Assembly: GCA_029975435.1 (NCBI GenBank)
Contig: JARKPC010000147.1
Location: 1-43,279, forward strand
Reading direction: 5' to 3'
Length of the DNA stretch: 43,279 bases
DNA from: Propionivibrio sp.
GTDB taxonomy: Bacteria > Pseudomonadota > Gammaproteobacteria > Burkholderiales > Rhodocyclaceae
The notes below the pieces were generated by a model. It worked only from the letters and a program-made list of their open reading frames with translations. It was not told the DNA's origin and made no database searches. This document shows, in pieces, positions 7,478 through 16,763 of this stretch. Within the stretch, counting starts at the first letter, position 1. Each line of letters starts with the position of its first letter. The translations under genes were made by a program, and so were the position numbers.

Positions 7478-9661
7478 CTACGCCGGTGTCAACTTGGCAT
7501 ATGCCAGCGCCAGCCACTTCATCCCGTGCGCGCCGAAATTGACCTGAACGCGCGCATCGCCGCCGCGCCCTTCGGCCGAAACGATCACCCCCAACCCGAA
7601 CTTGGCGTGCTGTACGCTCTGGCCGATCCGGAAACCACCGACGTTTTCCGTTCCGGCGCCCCGTGACCCCGAATCATTCGCCGCCTTGACGGGCGATGTG
7701 GGAGCGTAGGCGGGCGTGTGTCCGACCCGGCGCAGCAATCCCTCAGGCAGCTCTTCCAGGAAGATCGAGGGCAGGCAGTAGCGCGTTTGGCCGTGCAGCA
7801 TGCGGGTTTGCGCATGAGTGAGATAGAGCCGTTTGCGAGCGCGCGTCACCGCCACGTACATCAGCCGCCGCTCTTCTTCCAGCCCGTCCCGCTCCTGCGC
7901 GGCGTTCTCGTGCGGGAACAATCCCTGCTCGAGCCCGGTGATGAACACCACGTCGAATTCCAGTCCCTTGGCGGCGTGAACGGTCATCAGTTGCACCGCA
8001 TCCTGCCCTTCGCCGGCCTGGTGTTCGCCGGCTTCCAGCGACGCATGCGCCAGGAAGGACGCCAGCGGATCGGCCTCGGACGGATTGGCCAGCGTTCCCG
8101 ATTCTTCCTGCAGGAAACTGGTCGCCGCGTTGATCAGTTCGTCGAGGTTTTCCAGTCGTTCCCGGCCTTCCTTCTCGGCAAGGTAGTGCTGGCGCAGTCC
8201 GCTTTTCTCGATCAGGTGGTCGATGACTTCGGGCAGCGGCAGGTTCGCCGTCTCGCCGCGCAGCGTCTCGATCAAGCGGATGAAACCGCCCACCACTGCC
8301 CCGGCCTTTCCCGACAGACTGGCGGCCGCGTTGTACAGGCTCGAATTGGCCCGGTGCGCGGCTTCCTGCAGGGCTTCGATGCTGCGGGCGCCGATGCCGC
8401 GCGTCGGAAAATTGACGACGCGGGAAAACGCCGTGTCGTCGTCCGGATTGGCGATCAGCCGCAGATAGGCCAGCGCATGCTTGACTTCCTGCCGGTCGAA
8501 GAAGCGCAGACCCCCATAAACGCGGTACGGCACGCCCGCCGTGAAGAGTTGGTGTTCCAGCACGCGGGACTGCGCATTGGAACGGTAGAGCAGCGCAATC
8601 TGGTCGCGCGGATGCCCTTCGCGCAGGAGTTCGCGCACTTCATCGACGACGAAGCGCGCCTCGTCGAGATCGGAAAAGGCGTCGAACACGCGGATCGGAT
8701 CGCCCGCCCCGGCGTCGGTCCACAAATTCTTGCCCAGTCGACCGCGATTGTTCTTGATCAGCGCATTGGCGGCGTCGAGAATGTTGCCGTGCGAGCGGTA
8801 GTTCTGCTCAAGACGAATCACGTTCTGCACCGCGAACTCGCGCTCCAGGTCTCGCATGTTGCCGACCTCGGCGCCACGGAACGCGTAGATCGACTGGTCA
8901 TCATCGCCGACCGCAAACAGGCACGCCCCGGTCGCCGGCTCCCCGTAACCGGCCAACAGCTTGAGCCACGCATACTGCAGACGATTGGTGTCCTGAAACT
9001 CGTCCACCAGGATGTGCCGGAAGCGTTCCTGGTAATGCTGCCGCAACGGCTCGTTGCGGCATAGCAGTTCGTAGGTGCGCAACAGCAACTCGGCGAAATC
9101 AACGACGCCCTCGCGCTGGCACTGGGCGTCGTATTCCGCATAAAGATCGACGCGGCGCCGGGTGTAGTCGTCGTAGACCTCGGCCTGGGCGGCGCGAACG
9201 CCCTGCTCCTTGTGCGCATTGATGAAATGGGCAAGTTCGCGCGGCGGGAATTTCTCCTCATCGACGTTGAGATTCTTCAGCAGACGCTTGATTGCCGACA
9301 GCTGGTCGGCCGAATCAAGAATCTGGAAGGTGGACGGCAAGCCGGCTTCGCGGTGGTGCGCGCGCAGCAGGCGGTTGCACAGGCCATGAAAGGTCCCGAT
9401 CCACATCCCGCGCGTATTGATCGGCAGCATCGCCGACAGGCGCGCCAGCATTTCCTTCGCCGCCTTGTTGGTAAAGGTCACGGCCAGGATCCCGTGCGGG
9501 CCGACCTGGCCGGTGGAAATCAGCCAGGCGATCCGCGTGGTCAATACGCGCGTCTTGCCACTGCCGGCGCCGGCGAGAATCAACGCGTGCTGCGGCGGCA
9601 GCGTGACGGCGGCGAGCTGTTCGGGATTGAGGTTGGCAAGGAGATCGGACATGAAAAGCAT
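7478..9661 (-). CDS. uvrD: DNA helicase II, UvrD/PcrA type
   Basis: A 727-residue superfamily 1A 3'-5' helicase used in nucleotide excision and mismatch repair. The Q-motif (LNPEQLAAV) is at about 11-19, Walker A GAGSGKT at 31-37, motif Ia TFTNKAAKEM follows, and Walker B DEFQD lies near 220. Motif III (GDDDQSIYAFRGA), the VI motif VAVTRARKRLYL, and a PcrA/UvrD-type C-terminal Tudor-like tail (FRIGQSVQHAKFGLGVI) are present. These favour UvrD over Rep, which lacks this tail. A second ATG at 9652 gives MSDLL and is an equally good start; neither has a clear ribosome site. A perfect -10 (TATAAT, minus strand, 9681-9686) lies just upstream. I see no LexA box. Confidence 0.93.
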   Translation of the reverse strand: MLFMSDLLANLNPEQLAAVTLPPQHALILAGAGSGKTRVLTTRIAWLISTGQVGPHGILAVTFTNKAAKEMLARLSAMLPINTRGMWIGTFHGLCNRLLRAHHREAGLPSTFQILDSADQLSAIKRLLKNLNVDEEKFPPRELAHFINAHKEQGVRAAQAEVYDDYTRRRVDLYAEYDAQCQREGVVDFAELLLRTYELLCRNEPLRQHYQERFRHILVDEFQDTNRLQYAWLKLLAGYGEPATGACLFAVGDDDQSIYAFRGAEVGNMRDLEREFAVQNVIRLEQNYRSHGNILDAANALIKNNRGRLGKNLWTDAGAGDPIRVFDAFSDLDEARFVVDEVRELLREGHPRDQIALLYRSNAQSRVLEHQLFTAGVPYRVYGGLRFFDRQEVKHALAYLRLIANPDDDTAFSRVVNFPTRGIGARSIEALQEAAHRANSSLYNAAASLSGKAGAVVGGFIRLIETLRGETANLPLPEVIDHLIEKSGLRQHYLAEKEGRERLENLDELINAATSFLQEESGTLANPSEADPLASFLAHASLEAGEHQAGEGQDAVQLMTVHAAKGLEFDVVFITGLEQGLFPHENAAQERDGLEEERRLMYVAVTRARKRLYLTHAQTRMLHGQTRYCLPSIFLEELPEGLLRRVGHTPAYAPTSPVKAANDSGSRGAGTENVGGFRIGQSVQHAKFGLGVIVSAEGRGGDARVQVNFGAHGMKWLALAYAKLTPA

Positions 9662-9680
9662 TCACGGAAGGCCAAACGGG

Positions 9681-9686
9681 ATTATA
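9681..9686 (-). promoter_or_regulatory. Candidate -10 element of uvrD
   Basis: TATAAT on the minus strand, about 20 nt before the uvrD ATG at 9661. The matching -35 is weak. Nearby (9728-9742) is a 15-nt palindrome ACGGGAT-A-ATCCCGT in the uvrD-fbaA divergent gap. Confidence 0.4.
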
Positions 9687-9784
9687 CCGGCCATGACCAA
9701 TCCGCCTTGCCTTCACCGCCTTCGGAAACGGGATAATCCCGTGAAAAATCATCGGCGTGACAAATGTCTATTGCAGGTTACAAA

Positions 9785-9814
9785 TTGACCGCGGCACTGC
9801 GTCGGCAGTATCAT
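9785..9814 (+). promoter_or_regulatory. Sigma-70-type promoter of fbaA
   Basis: TTGACC (9785-9790), an 18-bp spacer, and TATCAT (9809-9814), ending 35 bp before the fbaA start codon. Both hexamers have five of six consensus bases. Confidence 0.65.
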
Positions 9815-9849
9815 CGTCGGTTCGATCAACTGTGAATGGAAACGAAGCC

Positions 9850-10923
9850 ATGAATGCCTCCAAGGTGAAGCCGGGTGTAGTCGCCGGAGATGATTTGCAA
9901 GCCCTTTTCTCGTTCGCCAAGGCCAACAAGTTCGCCTTGCCGGCCGTCAATGTCATCAACACCAGCACGGTGAATGCCGTCATGGAAGCCGCGGCGGAGA
10001 TCAAGTCGCCGGCGATCCTCCAGTTCTCCAACGGCGGCGCCCAGTTCTACGCCGGCAAGGCCCTCAACAACGATGGTCAGCGCGCCTGCATCGCCGGCGC
10101 CGTTCTCGGTGCCAAGCACGTGCATGCGCTGGCCGAACTCTACGGCGCGACCGTCGTGCTGCATACCGACCACGCCGCCAAGAAACTGCTGCCCTGGATC
10201 GACGGCCTGCTCGACGCCGGCGAAAAGTTCTTCAAGGAAACAGGCAAACCGCTGTTCAGTTCGCACATGCTCGACCTGTCGGAAGAGCCGCTCGAAGAGA
10301 ACATCGAGATCTGCTCGCGCTACCTCGAACGCATGAGCAAGATCGGCATGACCCTGGAAATTGAACTGGGCGTAACCGGCGGTGAGGAAGACGGCGTCGA
10401 CAACAGCGGTGTCGACAGCTCCAAGCTGTATACCCAGCCGGAAGACGTGGCTTACGCCTACGAAAAGCTGTCGAAAATCAGCCCGCGCTTCACCATCGCC
10501 GCGTCGTTCGGCAATGTTCACGGCGTCTACAAGCCCGGCAACGTCAAGCTGCAGCCGATCATCCTGAAGAACTCGCAGGAATTCATCCAGAAAAAATATG
10601 CCACCGGCGCGCAGCCGATCGATTTCGTCTTCCACGGCGGATCGGGCTCGACGCTCGAGGAAATCCGCGACGCCCTCTCCTACGGCGTCATCAAGATGAA
10701 CATCGACACCGCCACCCAATGGGCCTGCTGGGACGGCGTGCGCGCCTTCTACAAGAAGAACGAGGGCTACCTGCAAGGCCAGATCGGCAACCCCGAAGGC
10801 GAGGACAAGCCGAACAAGAAGTACTACGACCCGCGCGCCTGGCTGCGCAAGGGCGAGGAATCATTCAAGGCCCGTCTGATCCAGGCATTCAAGGACCTGA
10901 ACAACGTCGGCACGCTCGGCTAA
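9850..10923 (+). CDS. fbaA: Fructose-bisphosphate aldolase, class II (zinc-dependent)
   Basis: 357 residues from ATG 9850. The frame is open further left, but that part would cover the promoter, and the FbaA-like opening VKPGVVAGDDLQALF matches family N-termini from here. The enzyme interconverts fructose 1,6-bisphosphate with glyceraldehyde 3-phosphate and dihydroxyacetone phosphate in glycolysis and gluconeogenesis. Zinc and active-site features are visible: the HTDHAAKK segment near 100-107, the ELGVTGGEEDGVDN catalytic loop near 172-185, and the HGGSGST phosphate-binding segment near 264-270. Length and motifs fit class IIA (E. coli FbaA) rather than the shorter IIB tagatose type. It is monocistronic with its own promoter and terminator, and shares a pathway with pckG upstream. 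Confidence 0.96.
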   Translation: MNASKVKPGVVAGDDLQALFSFAKANKFALPAVNVINTSTVNAVMEAAAEIKSPAILQFSNGGAQFYAGKALNNDGQRACIAGAVLGAKHVHALAELYGATVVLHTDHAAKKLLPWIDGLLDAGEKFFKETGKPLFSSHMLDLSEEPLEENIEICSRYLERMSKIGMTLEIELGVTGGEEDGVDNSGVDSSKLYTQPEDVAYAYEKLSKISPRFTIAASFGNVHGVYKPGNVKLQPIILKNSQEFIQKKYATGAQPIDFVFHGGSGSTLEEIRDALSYGVIKMNIDTATQWACWDGVRAFYKKNEGYLQGQIGNPEGEDKPNKKYYDPRAWLRKGEESFKARLIQAFKDLNNVGTLG

Positions 10924-10944
10924 GCCGTTCTGCGTTTCGCGTCG

Positions 10945-10977
10945 AATGCCGGTTCATTCCTGAACCGGCATTTTTTT
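10945..10977. terminator. Strong intrinsic terminator of fbaA, overlapping the end of the convergent gene
   Basis: A perfect 10-bp stem TGCCGGTTCA / TGAACCGGCA (10947-10970) with a TTCC loop and seven T residues (10971-10977). The last codons and stop (10954-10956) of the minus-strand gene lie inside the stem, so one hairpin serves as fbaA terminator and as coding sequence of the opposite gene. Confidence 0.92.
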
Positions 10978-11319
10978 ACCTGTCACACCTGCGCAGTGAA
11001 GGATACCGACCGTTCCGCTCCGGCCCCGCTTGAGCAGCTTCTGCAACCGGCGCTCGGCCTCGCCTAGCGTCGCGCAGGATGCTTCGACAAACGCATTGCA
11101 CGCCGCCCAACGGCCGTCCGGCAGCCGAATCGCCGCCACTTTGCGGCCGCCATCCACGGTAGCCAGAACGCACGCGGCATCCTGGCCCGCCCAAGCGGCG
11201 GCGACCAGATCCATTGCCTCGTCGTGCGGCACATGCAGGCCGATCAGCGCGTCAATCGGCGAGTCGCAGACGGCACAGATCACGGCAGGAAAATAGACTT
11301 CGGGCGGGCACTCATTCAT
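10954..11319 (-). CDS. Small hypothetical protein
   Basis: 121 residues from ATG 11317-11319. The frame extends left to 11544, but the extra 75 residues overlap the start of the divergent hydroxylase and are low-complexity, so the shorter form is chosen. No clear ribosome site is seen. The protein has five cysteines, one pair as CAVC near residues 14-17, an Ala-rich middle (DLVAAAWAGQDAACV) and a basic C-terminal helix (RRLQKLLKRGR). There is no signal peptide or membrane span. I do not recognise the family. The CxxC pair is not matched by a clear second pair, so zinc binding is only a possibility. It could be a conserved small protein with family-restricted distribution. Confidence 0.55.
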   Translation of the reverse strand: MNECPPEVYFPAVICAVCDSPIDALIGLHVPHDEAMDLVAAAWAGQDAACVLATVDGGRKVAAIRLPDGRWAACNAFVEASCATLGEAERRLQKLLKRGRSGTVGILHCAGVTGKKMPVQE

Positions 11320-11404
11320 CGCCGTGCGTTCTAACACGAGTCGAGACGCTTGTAAAACCGTCTTGCGGCAAGGCACAATCGCCGTTTCCTGGAGTTGATG
11401 GCTG

Positions 11405-12568
11405 ATGCACTTTGATCTCGTAATCGTTGGCGGCGGTCTGGCCGGGCTTTCGCTGGCATGCGCTCTGCGCGACACCCGCCTGAAGATCGCCCTGGTCGAG
11501 ACGTCGCTTCCGCCTGCCCGGCCCGCAGGATGGGACACCCGCATCTATGCGATCACACCGGCCAGTGCCTCCTTCCTGACCCGCATCGGCGCCTGGAAAC
11601 ACCTCGATCCGGAACGCCTTTGCGCCATTCATGCCATGAAGGTCGTTGGTGACGGCGGCGCGCGGCTCGACTTTTCTGCGTACGAAACCGGCGTCTCCGA
11701 ACTCGGCTGGATTATCGAGTCGTCGCTGATCTCCTGCGAACTCTGGGAGAGCGTCAAGCGCCAGAGCAACGTTCATTTGCATTTCCGGGAATCCCCATGC
11801 TCACTCGAGTTTCAACGCGACAGTGCCGTGCTCAAGCTGTCCTCCGGCGAGGCGCTGACGACAACACTGGTGGTCGGCGCCGACGGACGCGAGTCCTGGA
11901 TCCGGCAGACAGCAGGACTCTCCGCCACATCGTCGGCATACGACGAAATGGGCGTCGTCGCCAACTTCGCCTGCGAGAAACCACACCGCAACATCGCCCG
12001 CCAATGGTTCCGCCCGGACGGTGTCCTGGCCTGGCTGCCGCTGCCGGGAGACCGCGTGTCCATGGTCTGGTCGACGCCCGATGCGCAGGCGCAAGATCTG
12101 TTGAATCTGAGCGGCGCAGAACTCGCTCTGCGCGTCGGCGAAGCGGGCAATCACGAACTGGGCACTCTCGATCTGCTCACGCCGGCTGCCGCCTTTCCGC
12201 TCCGCCTGATGCGCGTGCCGCAAACGATCGCCCCGCGGGTTGCGCTGATTGGCGACGCGGCGCATGGCATCCATCCCCTGTCCGGGCACGGCATCAATCT
12301 CGGATTCCAAGACGCGCGCGAACTCTCCGGACTGCTCGCCGCAACACCCGACTGGGAGGATATCGGTAGTGAGCGCCTGCTTCGTCGCTACCAGCGGGCA
12401 CGAAAGGAAGAGACTGTCCTTATGCAAACCACGACGCACGCCCTGCATCATCTTTTTCGTGAGACACTACCGGGCGTCAAAACGCTGCGCAATGCCGGGA
12501 TGACCCTGACCAACAAGCTCCCGGCCGCAAAGAGCCTGCTGGCCCGCTACGCCATTGGCTCCTTGTAG
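11405..12568 (+). CDS. FAD-dependent UbiH/UbiF/Coq6-family hydroxylase
   Basis: 387 residues, normal for flavin monooxygenases that hydroxylate the ubiquinone ring. The N-terminal dinucleotide-binding motif GGGLAGLS is at 9-16. The second FAD motif, GDAAHGIHPLSGHGINLG, is at about 283-300, in the exact form seen in UbiH/UbiF/VisC proteins. The family acts on octaprenylphenol intermediates at the cytoplasmic membrane. Which ring carbon this member modifies cannot be read from the sequence, since UbiH, UbiF, UbiI, UbiL and UbiM differ subtly; I therefore give no symbol. ATG 11405 has GGAG 10 nt upstream. dsbC follows after 29 bp and is probably cotranscribed. Confidence 0.88.
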   Translation: MHFDLVIVGGGLAGLSLACALRDTRLKIALVETSLPPARPAGWDTRIYAITPASASFLTRIGAWKHLDPERLCAIHAMKVVGDGGARLDFSAYETGVSELGWIIESSLISCELWESVKRQSNVHLHFRESPCSLEFQRDSAVLKLSSGEALTTTLVVGADGRESWIRQTAGLSATSSAYDEMGVVANFACEKPHRNIARQWFRPDGVLAWLPLPGDRVSMVWSTPDAQAQDLLNLSGAELALRVGEAGNHELGTLDLLTPAAAFPLRLMRVPQTIAPRVALIGDAAHGIHPLSGHGINLGFQDARELSGLLAATPDWEDIGSERLLRRYQRARKEETVLMQTTTHALHHLFRETLPGVKTLRNAGMTLTNKLPAAKSLLARYAIGSL

Positions 12569-12597
12569 CCGTTCATTTTCTCGACTGGAGAAGCATC

Positions 12598-13311
12598 ATG
12601 TTGAAAACTCTTCTTTCGTTGGCCCTGACGGCCTCTGTCAGCCTGTCGGCGTTTGCCGATGAAGCCAGCGTCAAAAAGGCGATTGAGGCCAAACTCGGCG
12701 GCAACAAGGTCACCAGCGTCACGAAGACCCCTTACCTTGGACTCTACGAAGTCTACGCCGACGGCCAGATTTTCTATACCGACGAGAAGATCACCGCGAT
12801 CCTAGCGGGCTCCCTGATCGACGGGAAGAGCATGAAAAACGTTACTTCCGAGCGCATGCAGAAACTCACGGCCATCACCTTCTCCGATCTGCCTCTCGAA
12901 CTCGCCATCAAACAAGTGCGTGGCGACGGCAAGCGCGTCCTGGCCAGCTTCGAGGATCCCAACTGCGGTTACTGCAAACGTCTGGCCAAGGAAATGGTCA
13001 AGCTCGACAACGTGACCATCTATACTTTCCTCTTCCCGATCCTCTCGCCTGATTCACTGGAAAAATCGAACCGGATCTGGTGCTCGGCCGACAAGGCCAA
13101 GACCTGGAATGACTGGATGATCGATGGCAAGGCCCCTGCCGGCAAAGCAGACTGCGATACGGCAGCCATCCAGAAGAATGTCGAACTCGGCCAGAAACTT
13201 GCTGTTTCGGGAACTCCCACCATTTTCTTCGCCGACGGAACGCGAGTACCCGGAGCTGTCCCCCTCGCCCAAATCGAGAAGAAACTGGACCAACCGCAGA
13301 ACGCCAAGTAG
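12598..13311 (+). CDS. dsbC: Thiol:disulfide isomerase DsbC
   Basis: 237 residues with a signal peptide ending at about A20 (SAFA|DEA). Residues about 21-75 correspond to the DsbC dimerisation domain, followed by a linker helix and a thioredoxin-fold domain. The catalytic CGYC is at 123-126. A second cysteine pair (C162 and C186) corresponds to the structural disulfide of E. coli DsbC. The cis-proline loop SGTPTIFF is near 207. In the periplasm it rearranges wrongly formed disulfides and is kept reduced by DsbD (not in this window). The ribosome site GGAG is 7 nt before ATG 12598. It converges on cls with only 8 bp between and no obvious terminator. Confidence 0.94.
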   Translation: MLKTLLSLALTASVSLSAFADEASVKKAIEAKLGGNKVTSVTKTPYLGLYEVYADGQIFYTDEKITAILAGSLIDGKSMKNVTSERMQKLTAITFSDLPLELAIKQVRGDGKRVLASFEDPNCGYCKRLAKEMVKLDNVTIYTFLFPILSPDSLEKSNRIWCSADKAKTWNDWMIDGKAPAGKADCDTAAIQKNVELGQKLAVSGTPTIFFADGTRVPGAVPLAQIEKKLDQPQNAK

Positions 13312-13319
13312 TCGCCGGA

Positions 13320-14762
13320 TCAGAGCTGGAAGGCCAGCCAGAGCAAAAGGCCTTCAGCCACTTCGCGCAACACTCCCGGCCGGCGATATCGGTAGGGCTT
13401 GCACTCCAGCCGTCGCGCCTCCACCCATTGCGCGAAGTTCATGACGGCTGGCCGATCATAGAACGCGACCATCATTTCGTAGTTCAGGAACAGGCTGCGC
13501 CCATCAAGGTTCGCCGATCCGGCCAGAGCAAGTTCATCGTCGACCAGAACAGCCTTGGCGTGAACCATGCGCGGATGCAACCAGACGCGCGCGCCGGCGA
13601 CCACCAGATCGCGCAGCGCGCGATGGCGGGCAAAATCGGCCAGACGGTGATTGGATCGTCCGGGCAGCACCAGATCGACTTGAATTCCCCGACGGGCCGC
13701 CAGCATCAACGCCGTCAGCAAAGAGGGCTCGGGAACGAAATACGGGGTGATCGCCAAAATACGCTGCTGCGACGTGAAACACGCCGAAACCAGCAGGGTA
13801 AACAGGGTGTCATCCGGCCGATCGGGGCCGCTGGCGACCAGTTGCGCCAAAGCGGGTGTAGCCCCCCCGGCCCCGGTCACCACCGAGGGACTGACGCGTT
13901 CCTGGAGATCCTCCCGTTCGGTGGCAAAAGCCCAGTCCTGCTCGAACTGCCGGCGAACCTGCGCGACCAACTCCCCGGACAAATCGAAACTCAAATCGAT
14001 CCAGGGCATTCGGCGAAGAATGGGACGCGGATCGCCCTCGAAGTACTCAGCGGCAAGATTTCGCCCGCCGCACCACAGGCACATCCCGTCAGCGATGACC
14101 ATCTTGCGGTGGTTGCGCAGGTTGGTTCTTCCCCGCTTAGGCGAGTTGAACGGCGGCACGAAACGGACCACTTCGATCCCGGCACGTTCCAGGGCTTTCA
14201 AATCGGGGTACCCGCCGAGATAGATTCCGATGCCGTCAATCAGCAACCTGACACGGACACCCGCACGAGCGCGCTCCCCGAGCAATCTCAGGATTTCGTC
14301 GCCAAGCATGTCGCGGCCGATCAGGAACGTCGAGATTTCGAGACTTGACGCAGCGCCGGCAATGATGCGGCGCAACGCTTGCAAGGAGTGGCTGCCATCG
14401 CCGTGAATGGTCAATGCGTCGTAAGAGACGGGGTCCGGCAATCCCATGGCGGCTCCCAATTGCAGTGAGCGCGCCATGGTTGGATAGGCAACCGCCGCAG
14501 AAACCGCCAGCGGTCGAACCCCACCCAACGGTGAAGGAATCACCACCTTGCGGCTACCGAAAGCCAGATACAGAGGCAACGCCAGATAGGGTACCAGCAA
14601 TATCCCGAGCACCCACGCGATGGCCGCCGAGGGGTGGCGCCGCTGATTGAGGGTATGCGACCCGCCGACGTAGATGGCGAGTCCCAGCACCGCAAGCAAC
14701 AGGTCCAGGATTTTCCAGTGTTCGGCAATGAAACGGACTGAAACGGACAGCAAGTCACCCAT
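13320..14762 (-). CDS. cls: Cardiolipin synthase, phospholipase D type
   Basis: 480 residues from ATG 14760-14762, chosen because GGAG lies seven nt upstream; a TTG at 14777 would add five residues. Two hydrophobic spans lie at about 10-30 and 40-65, typical of bacterial cardiolipin synthases. Two phospholipase D catalytic motifs are complete: H-R-K-M-V-I-A-D, and H-A-K-A-V-L-V-D followed by GSANLDGRS. The enzyme condenses two phosphatidylglycerols (ClsA mode) to cardiolipin at the inner membrane. The length and N-terminal spans favour ClsA over the shorter ClsB, which lacks them. It lies downstream of glmS on the same strand after 122 bp, so it may have its own promoter. Confidence 0.92.
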   Translation of the reverse strand: MGDLLSVSVRFIAEHWKILDLLLAVLGLAIYVGGSHTLNQRRHPSAAIAWVLGILLVPYLALPLYLAFGSRKVVIPSPLGGVRPLAVSAAVAYPTMARSLQLGAAMGLPDPVSYDALTIHGDGSHSLQALRRIIAGAASSLEISTFLIGRDMLGDEILRLLGERARAGVRVRLLIDGIGIYLGGYPDLKALERAGIEVVRFVPPFNSPKRGRTNLRNHRKMVIADGMCLWCGGRNLAAEYFEGDPRPILRRMPWIDLSFDLSGELVAQVRRQFEQDWAFATEREDLQERVSPSVVTGAGGATPALAQLVASGPDRPDDTLFTLLVSACFTSQQRILAITPYFVPEPSLLTALMLAARRGIQVDLVLPGRSNHRLADFARHRALRDLVVAGARVWLHPRMVHAKAVLVDDELALAGSANLDGRSLFLNYEMMVAFYDRPAVMNFAQWVEARRLECKPYRYRRPGVLREVAEGLLLWLAFQL

Positions 14763-14811
14763 GGCCATGCTCCGCAATCCGGAGATCAGGCAAAGCCGAC
14801 TCTGGGGACTC

Positions 14812-14831
14812 TTCGCCGCGTTTCCGGCGAA
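14812..14831. other. GC hairpin between glmS and cls
   Basis: A perfect 7-bp inverted repeat TTCGCCG / CGGCGAA with a 6-nt loop lies in the 122-bp gap. There is no T-run on either strand, so it is not a canonical terminator. It could stabilise or separate the glmS and cls transcripts. Confidence 0.3.
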
Positions 14832-14884
14832 CGGCCGTCACCGCCCCTTCGCCAGAGGCAGCAAGCCCGTGTGGGCCGAGCGGG

Positions 14885-16714
14885 TCACTCGACGGTAACC
14901 GACTTGGCCAGATTGCGCGGTTTATCGACATCCGTTCCACGAACCAGCGCCACGTGGTAGGCCAGCAACTGCAGCGGAACCACGTGCAGCAAGGCGGAAA
15001 GCTGCCCGTAATGCTCGGGCAGGCGCAGCAGATGCACGCCTTCAGTCGCTGCTATTTCGCTGTCCGCGTCGGCGAATACGTACAGTTCGCCTCCCCGCGC
15101 ACGGACTTCCTGCAGGTTTGATTTCAGTTTTTCCAGAAGAACATCGTTCGGCGCCACAGCGATGACCGGCATTTCCTTGTCCACCAAGGCCAGCGGACCG
15201 TGCTTCAGTTCTCCCGCCGGGTAGGCTTCGGCATGGATGTAGGTGATTTCCTTGAGCTTGAGCGCGCCTTCGAGGGCGATCGGGTAATGCCGGCCGCGCC
15301 CGAGGAACAGGGCGTCCTGCTTCATGGCGAAGTGCTCGGCCCATTCGCGAATCTGCGGTTCGAGTTCGAGCACGCGGGAAACCGCCACGGGCAGGTGCCG
15401 CAGATGCTGTAGTTCGGCACTCTCCGTTTCGGCAAATAACCTTCCGCGCAGTTTCGCGATGATCAAAGTCAGCAGATACAGCGCCGCGAGTTGGGTAGTG
15501 AAGGCCTTGGTCGATGCCACACCAATCTCAGGCCCCGCCCGCGTGATGAAGCGCAGGGTGTTCTCGCGCACCAGCGAGGATTCCGGCACATTACAGATGC
15601 ACAGGGTATGCCTCATCCCCAGCGATTTCGCGTGCTGCAGCGCTGCCAGCGTATCGGCCGTCTCGCCGGATTGCGAAAGTGTCACGACCAGTGTCTGCGG
15701 ATCGGCGACCGATTCCCGGTAGCGATACTCGCTGGCCACCTCGACATTGCACGGAACACCCGCCAACGCCTCCAGCCAGTAGCGAGCCACAAGGCCCGCA
15801 TGATAGCTGGTGCCACAGGCAATGATCAGTACCTGACGGATTTCCTTGAGCACCGCTTCGCTGTTGGCGCCGAACAGACCGGGCTGGATGCTGCGCGCGG
15901 TTCCCAGCATTTCCAGGGTGTTGGCCAGGGCAACCGGCTGCTCGAAAATTTCCTTCTGCATATAGTGGCGATACTGACCGAGTTCGACGGCATCCGCCGA
16001 CAGGTGCGTCTCGGTCTCGGCGTGCGTGACCGGAGTCCCGTCGACCCGGGTGATGCGATAGCCTGTTCGCGTCAATTCCGCACAATCGCCATTGTCGAGA
16101 TAGACGATACGGCGCGTCACCTGCAGCAGGGCGGAAGCATCCGATGCCGCGTAGTTCCCTTCAGCCGACAGACCGAGCAACAGTGGCGAACCTTCGCGCG
16201 CCACAATCACGCGATCCGGCTCGGACTCCCGCAAGACGGCCAGCGCATAGGCCCCCTGCAACTCGGCAATCGCGGCACGCGTCGCCGCAAAAAAGTCGGG
16301 AGTCTTCTTCAGCTCCGAAGCGATCAGGTGCGCAACCACTTCCGTATCAGTATCGGAGGTAAATTCGTACCCTTCGCCTTTCAGGCGCATACGCAACGCC
16401 TCGTGATTCTCGATGATGCCGTTATGCACGACGGCCAGCCCACCCGAAATGTGGGGATGCGCGTTACGCTCGCACGGCACGCCGTGCGTCGCCCAGCGGG
16501 TATGGGCAATGCCCGTGTTGCCGCCGGCCCGAGACTCCTCGGCCTGCGCCGTCAGCTCCGCGACCCGCCCGACCGCACGCAGGCGATGCAGGCCCTTCTC
16601 ATTGATCAAAGCCAGGCCAGCCGAATCGTAGCCGCGATATTCGAGGCGGCGCAGACCTTCGAGAAGGACGGAAATGATATTGCGGTCAGCGACCGCGGCG
16701 ACGATGCCACACAT
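14885..16714 (-). CDS. glmS: Glutamine--fructose-6-phosphate aminotransferase (isomerizing)
   Basis: 609 residues, the family length. The mature enzyme begins at C2 (MCGIVAAV), the N-terminal nucleophile of the glutaminase domain (about 1-240), with the [14 protein letters not shown] substrate loop. Two SIS sugar-isomerase domains follow; the first contains ACGTSYHAG and [10 protein letters not shown]. The C-terminus AKSVTVE is the conserved tail that closes the active site. It makes glucosamine 6-phosphate from fructose 6-phosphate and glutamine, the first step to UDP-GlcNAc. It follows glmU by 49 bp on the same strand; the pathway step between them (GlmM) is elsewhere. I see no glmS ribozyme, as expected for a Gram-negative. 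Confidence 0.97.
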   Translation of the reverse strand: MCGIVAAVADRNIISVLLEGLRRLEYRGYDSAGLALINEKGLHRLRAVGRVAELTAQAEESRAGGNTGIAHTRWATHGVPCERNAHPHISGGLAVVHNGIIENHEALRMRLKGEGYEFTSDTDTEVVAHLIASELKKTPDFFAATRAAIAELQGAYALAVLRESEPDRVIVAREGSPLLLGLSAEGNYAASDASALLQVTRRIVYLDNGDCAELTRTGYRITRVDGTPVTHAETETHLSADAVELGQYRHYMQKEIFEQPVALANTLEMLGTARSIQPGLFGANSEAVLKEIRQVLIIACGTSYHAGLVARYWLEALAGVPCNVEVASEYRYRESVADPQTLVVTLSQSGETADTLAALQHAKSLGMRHTLCICNVPESSLVRENTLRFITRAGPEIGVASTKAFTTQLAALYLLTLIIAKLRGRLFAETESAELQHLRHLPVAVSRVLELEPQIREWAEHFAMKQDALFLGRGRHYPIALEGALKLKEITYIHAEAYPAGELKHGPLALVDKEMPVIAVAPNDVLLEKLKSNLQEVRARGGELYVFADADSEIAATEGVHLLRLPEHYGQLSALLHVVPLQLLAYHVALVRGTDVDKPRNLAKSVTVE

Positions 16715-16763
16715 GATTAATCCCGAAAGGTAAAGAGAGAGGTGAAGGACCAGATTCTACTAC

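Noticed and set aside
7718-9064. 448-codon frame antisense to uvrD
   Set aside because: Shadow of the helicase codons; no start signal and no recognisable protein features.
1469-9742. Shared GGATAATCC palindromic core at 1471-1481 and 9730-9740 as a common regulatory site
   Set aside because: One copy is explained as a terminator stem; two short copies in 8 kb are not enough to claim a motif.
9757-9849. Upstream extension of fbaA by 31 codons
   Set aside because: It would translate the promoter; class II aldolases begin at the position of ATG 9850.
11320-11544. N-terminal extension of the small hypothetical protein
   Set aside because: It overlaps the divergent hydroxylase start and has only low-complexity Arg/Ser/Pro-rich sequence.
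14812-14831. Hairpin between glmS and cls as an intrinsic terminator
   Set aside because: No T-run follows on either strand; listed only as a hairpin.
14885-16714. Possible glmS ribozyme near glmS
   Set aside because: Only 49 bp separate glmU and glmS; too short for the ribozyme, and it is known from Gram-positive bacteria.
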